Source: Deltaproteobacteria bacterium
GTDB lineage: Bacteria > Myxococcota_A > UBA796 > UBA2385
DNA: 5,257 nt
NCBI GenBank assembly: GCA_016845285.1
Contig: JAERSX010000307.1
Span: 1 to 5,257, forward strand
Direction: 5' to 3'
The number at the start of each line of letters is the position of its first letter. Position 1 is the stretch's first letter. A program made the position numbers and the translations under genes. Below, piece after piece: positions 3,817 to 5,257 of the stretch. The notes under the pieces were generated by a model. It worked only from the letters and a program-made list of their open reading frames with translations. It was not told the origin of the DNA and made no database searches.

Positions 3817-5257
3817 TCACCGATCCGCAGGCTGCCACAGCTCGCCATCACCCGGTGCCAGCGTGCGTGTGCCGGCGTCGGCAGCCGCCCCCGTGAGCAG
3901 CTCGATCCCCCCGGGACCGTCGACCTCGACGCTGGCTTCTCCCAGGTTCAACAGAGCGACCGTGCCGTCCTCGAGCTCCCAGCGCGTAGGCACCACATCG
4001 TCGGCCAGGCTGGCCTCGACGATGGGGCCGCCGTCGAGCACCGAGACCGACCGCAACGGGTCCGTCGGCACCGACTGTCCTCCCAACAGCGCAGTGAGCG
4101 CCGGGTCGAGGGCCAGGGCGAGGCGTTCCTCGTCGAGGACGACCAGATCGTCACCCAACAGCCAGGTGCCCCCCGCCACGACACCGGAGACGAGGGCTCC
4201 GCGCACCTGTGCCTCGTCGAGGGGCTCGCGAATCACGAGCTGATCGGGGTCGATCCACCACCACCGGCCGTGGGTCCAGGCACGGGCCGCGGTCGCCCGG
4301 GCCTGCCAGCGGTAGAACCCCTGCTTGGGGTCTGGATCCGACTCGAAGGCGATGTCTGACCCGGTGCGGAAGGAGTCCGCGTAGCCCACGCTCGGCAACA
4401 TGGGGGCACCACACGCCAGGATCCAGGCATCCCCCGCCGCGGCCCGCATCCGCTCCATGCCGCGGTGGTAAGCCTCCATCCCCGTGATCGCCTCGGCCCG
4501 CTCACCCTCCTGCGCCCCGGCGTAGAGGAAGTCGAGCTTGAGGTAGGTCCACCCCTCGGCCACCTTGTCGGCGATGAGCACCTCGAGCCAGTCGAGGACG
4601 GCGTCCTGGGAGGCATCGAGGATGGCGTAGTCACCCGTGCCCAGGTTGGTGAAGGTGATGTGCTCGCCGTCATCGTCGCGGACGAACCACTCGGGGTGGT
4701 CCGCGTAGGTGTCGGTGGTGGTGCTGACGTAGAAGGGCGCCATCCAGAGCCCCGGGGTCATGCCTGCTGCCTCGATGTCGGCGGCCAGGGCGGCCATGCC
4801 CGAGGGGAAGTCCTCGCCGGCGGTCCAGTCTCCCCAGGTGACCTGCCAGCCGTCGTCCACCTGGAACAGCTCCACCTCGCTGAGGCCGTCGAGATCGAGC
4901 TCTTCGAGGGCGTCGAGGTTGTGGCGAACGTCCTCCTCGGTGACCTCGCTGTAGTACTGGTACCAGGTGGCCCAGCCCACCGGCGGGGTGCCTCGCGGGG
5001 ACTCGATGCCCGCGGCGACAGCCACCACCTCGGCGTAGGCATCGTGCAGTTCGATGGGGTCGGGGGCGAGGTCCAGCCAGACGGGATCCAGCTCGATGCT
5101 GGCCTCGTCCAGGGCGATGCGCTCGCCACGGGTGCCCCAGACGAGCTGCAGGAGCGCGTCGTCTACACCGAGGCTGAACTTCGTGCGCTCCGCCGAGCGG
5201 GCTCCGGCGAGGAGGCTCCCCCCACCGTGTCTGCCCAGCAGCCCCACCCACCACGAC
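3817..5257 (-). CDS. GH36-family alpha-galactosidase, N terminus cut by window edge
   Basis: A glycoside hydrolase of the GH36 (melibiase) type, which removes terminal alpha-1,6-linked galactose from oligosaccharides such as raffinose or melibiose with retention of configuration. The frame is open to the window edge upstream of the GTG at 5247, so the start is outside. Numbering from that GTG, the visible order is: end of an N-terminal beta-sandwich (1-85); a TIM barrel opening with GWATWYQYYSEV (91-102) and FQVDDGWQ (128-135); FPSGM and GLWMAPF (147-172) and HPEW (184-187); YLKLDF (235-240) with nucleophile Asp239; CGAPMLPSVGYADSFRTGSD (279-298) with Arg294 and acid/base Asp298; and a C-terminal beta domain (about 395-476). 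The 59-residue spacing between the two aspartates suits the family. Bacterial GH36 enzymes of the compact type run to about 550 residues, so roughly 50 to 100 may be missing. No transporter or sugar regulator is in view. Whether it is exported cannot be told. Confidence 0.9.
   Translation of the reverse strand, partial: SWWVGLLGRHGGGSLLAGARSAERTKFSLGVDDALLQLVWGTRGERIALDEASIELDPVWLDLAPDPIELHDAYAEVVAVAAGIESPRGTPPVGWATWYQYYSEVTEEDVRHNLDALEELDLDGLSEVELFQVDDGWQVTWGDWTAGEDFPSGMAALAADIEAAGMTPGLWMAPFYVSTTTDTYADHPEWFVRDDDGEHITFTNLGTGDYAILDASQDAVLDWLEVLIADKVAEGWTYLKLDFLYAGAQEGERAEAITGMEAYHRGMERMRAAAGDAWILACGAPMLPSVGYADSFRTGSDIAFESDPDPKQGFYRWQARATAARAWTHGRWWWIDPDQLVIREPLDEAQVRGALVSGVVAGGTWLLGDDLVVLDEERLALALDPALTALLGGQSVPTDPLRSVSVLDGGPIVEASLADDVVPTRWELEDGTVALLNLGEASVEVDGPGGIELLTGAAADAGTRTLAPGDGELWQPADR

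Noticed and set aside
4670..5254. Arg-rich minus-strand open frame overlapping the alpha-galactosidase
   Set aside because: A frame shadow; all GH36 motifs lie in the main frame.

Overview
The window is GC-rich (roughly two thirds G+C, with strong G/C preference at third codon positions) and reads as a piece of chromosome from a Gram-negative bacterium of the Myxococcota/deltaproteobacterial kind. Evidence for that: an outer-membrane beta-barrel protein, a lipoprotein with a long Ser-Gly spacer, and an exported protein with a bacterial Ig-like fold, a Thr/Asp/Ser/Glu linker and a C-terminal Cys + hydrophobic helix + Arg-Arg-Arg tail resembling the MYXO-CTERM sorting signal. The lineage is inferred from style only; no rRNA or marker gene is present.

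Layout from left to right. (1) Positions 1-905, plus strand: the 3' part of a FadL/OMPP1-type outer-membrane transport protein. (2) Positions 884-1843, minus strand: a secreted two-domain (Ig-like plus FN3-like) protein with a sorting-signal-like C terminus; its 3' end overlaps gene 1 by 22 bp. (3) Positions 1885-2757, minus strand: a lipoprotein with a (Ser-Gly)n spacer and a cysteine-rich C terminus, 41 bp upstream of gene 2 and probably in one transcript with it. (4) Positions 2758-2965: a divergent intergenic region with an AT-rich island and a perfect extended -10 element (TGGTATAAT) facing right. (5) Positions 2966-3793, plus strand: an acidic, Thr-rich cytoplasmic-looking protein of unknown function carrying repeated short D/E-E...T motifs. 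(6) Positions 3817-5257, minus strand: a GH36-type alpha-galactosidase, cut off at its N terminus by the window edge, with both catalytic aspartates visible.

The genes do not form one obvious pathway. Genes 2 and 3 look like a small cell-surface module. The FadL-like protein and the alpha-galactosidase are flanking genes reading into it from either side. Both convergent junctions (884-905 and 3794-3816) are very tight, and each carries a hairpin that covers or abuts the stop codons. The hairpin at 3776-3809 is the better one and holds gene 4's stop codon in its loop. The least explained item is the protein at 2966-3793: its strong promoter-like element and its repeated Thr motifs suggest a phosphorylation substrate or docking protein, which is a hypothesis only. 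No RNA genes, insertion sequences, CRISPR arrays or replication origins were seen.
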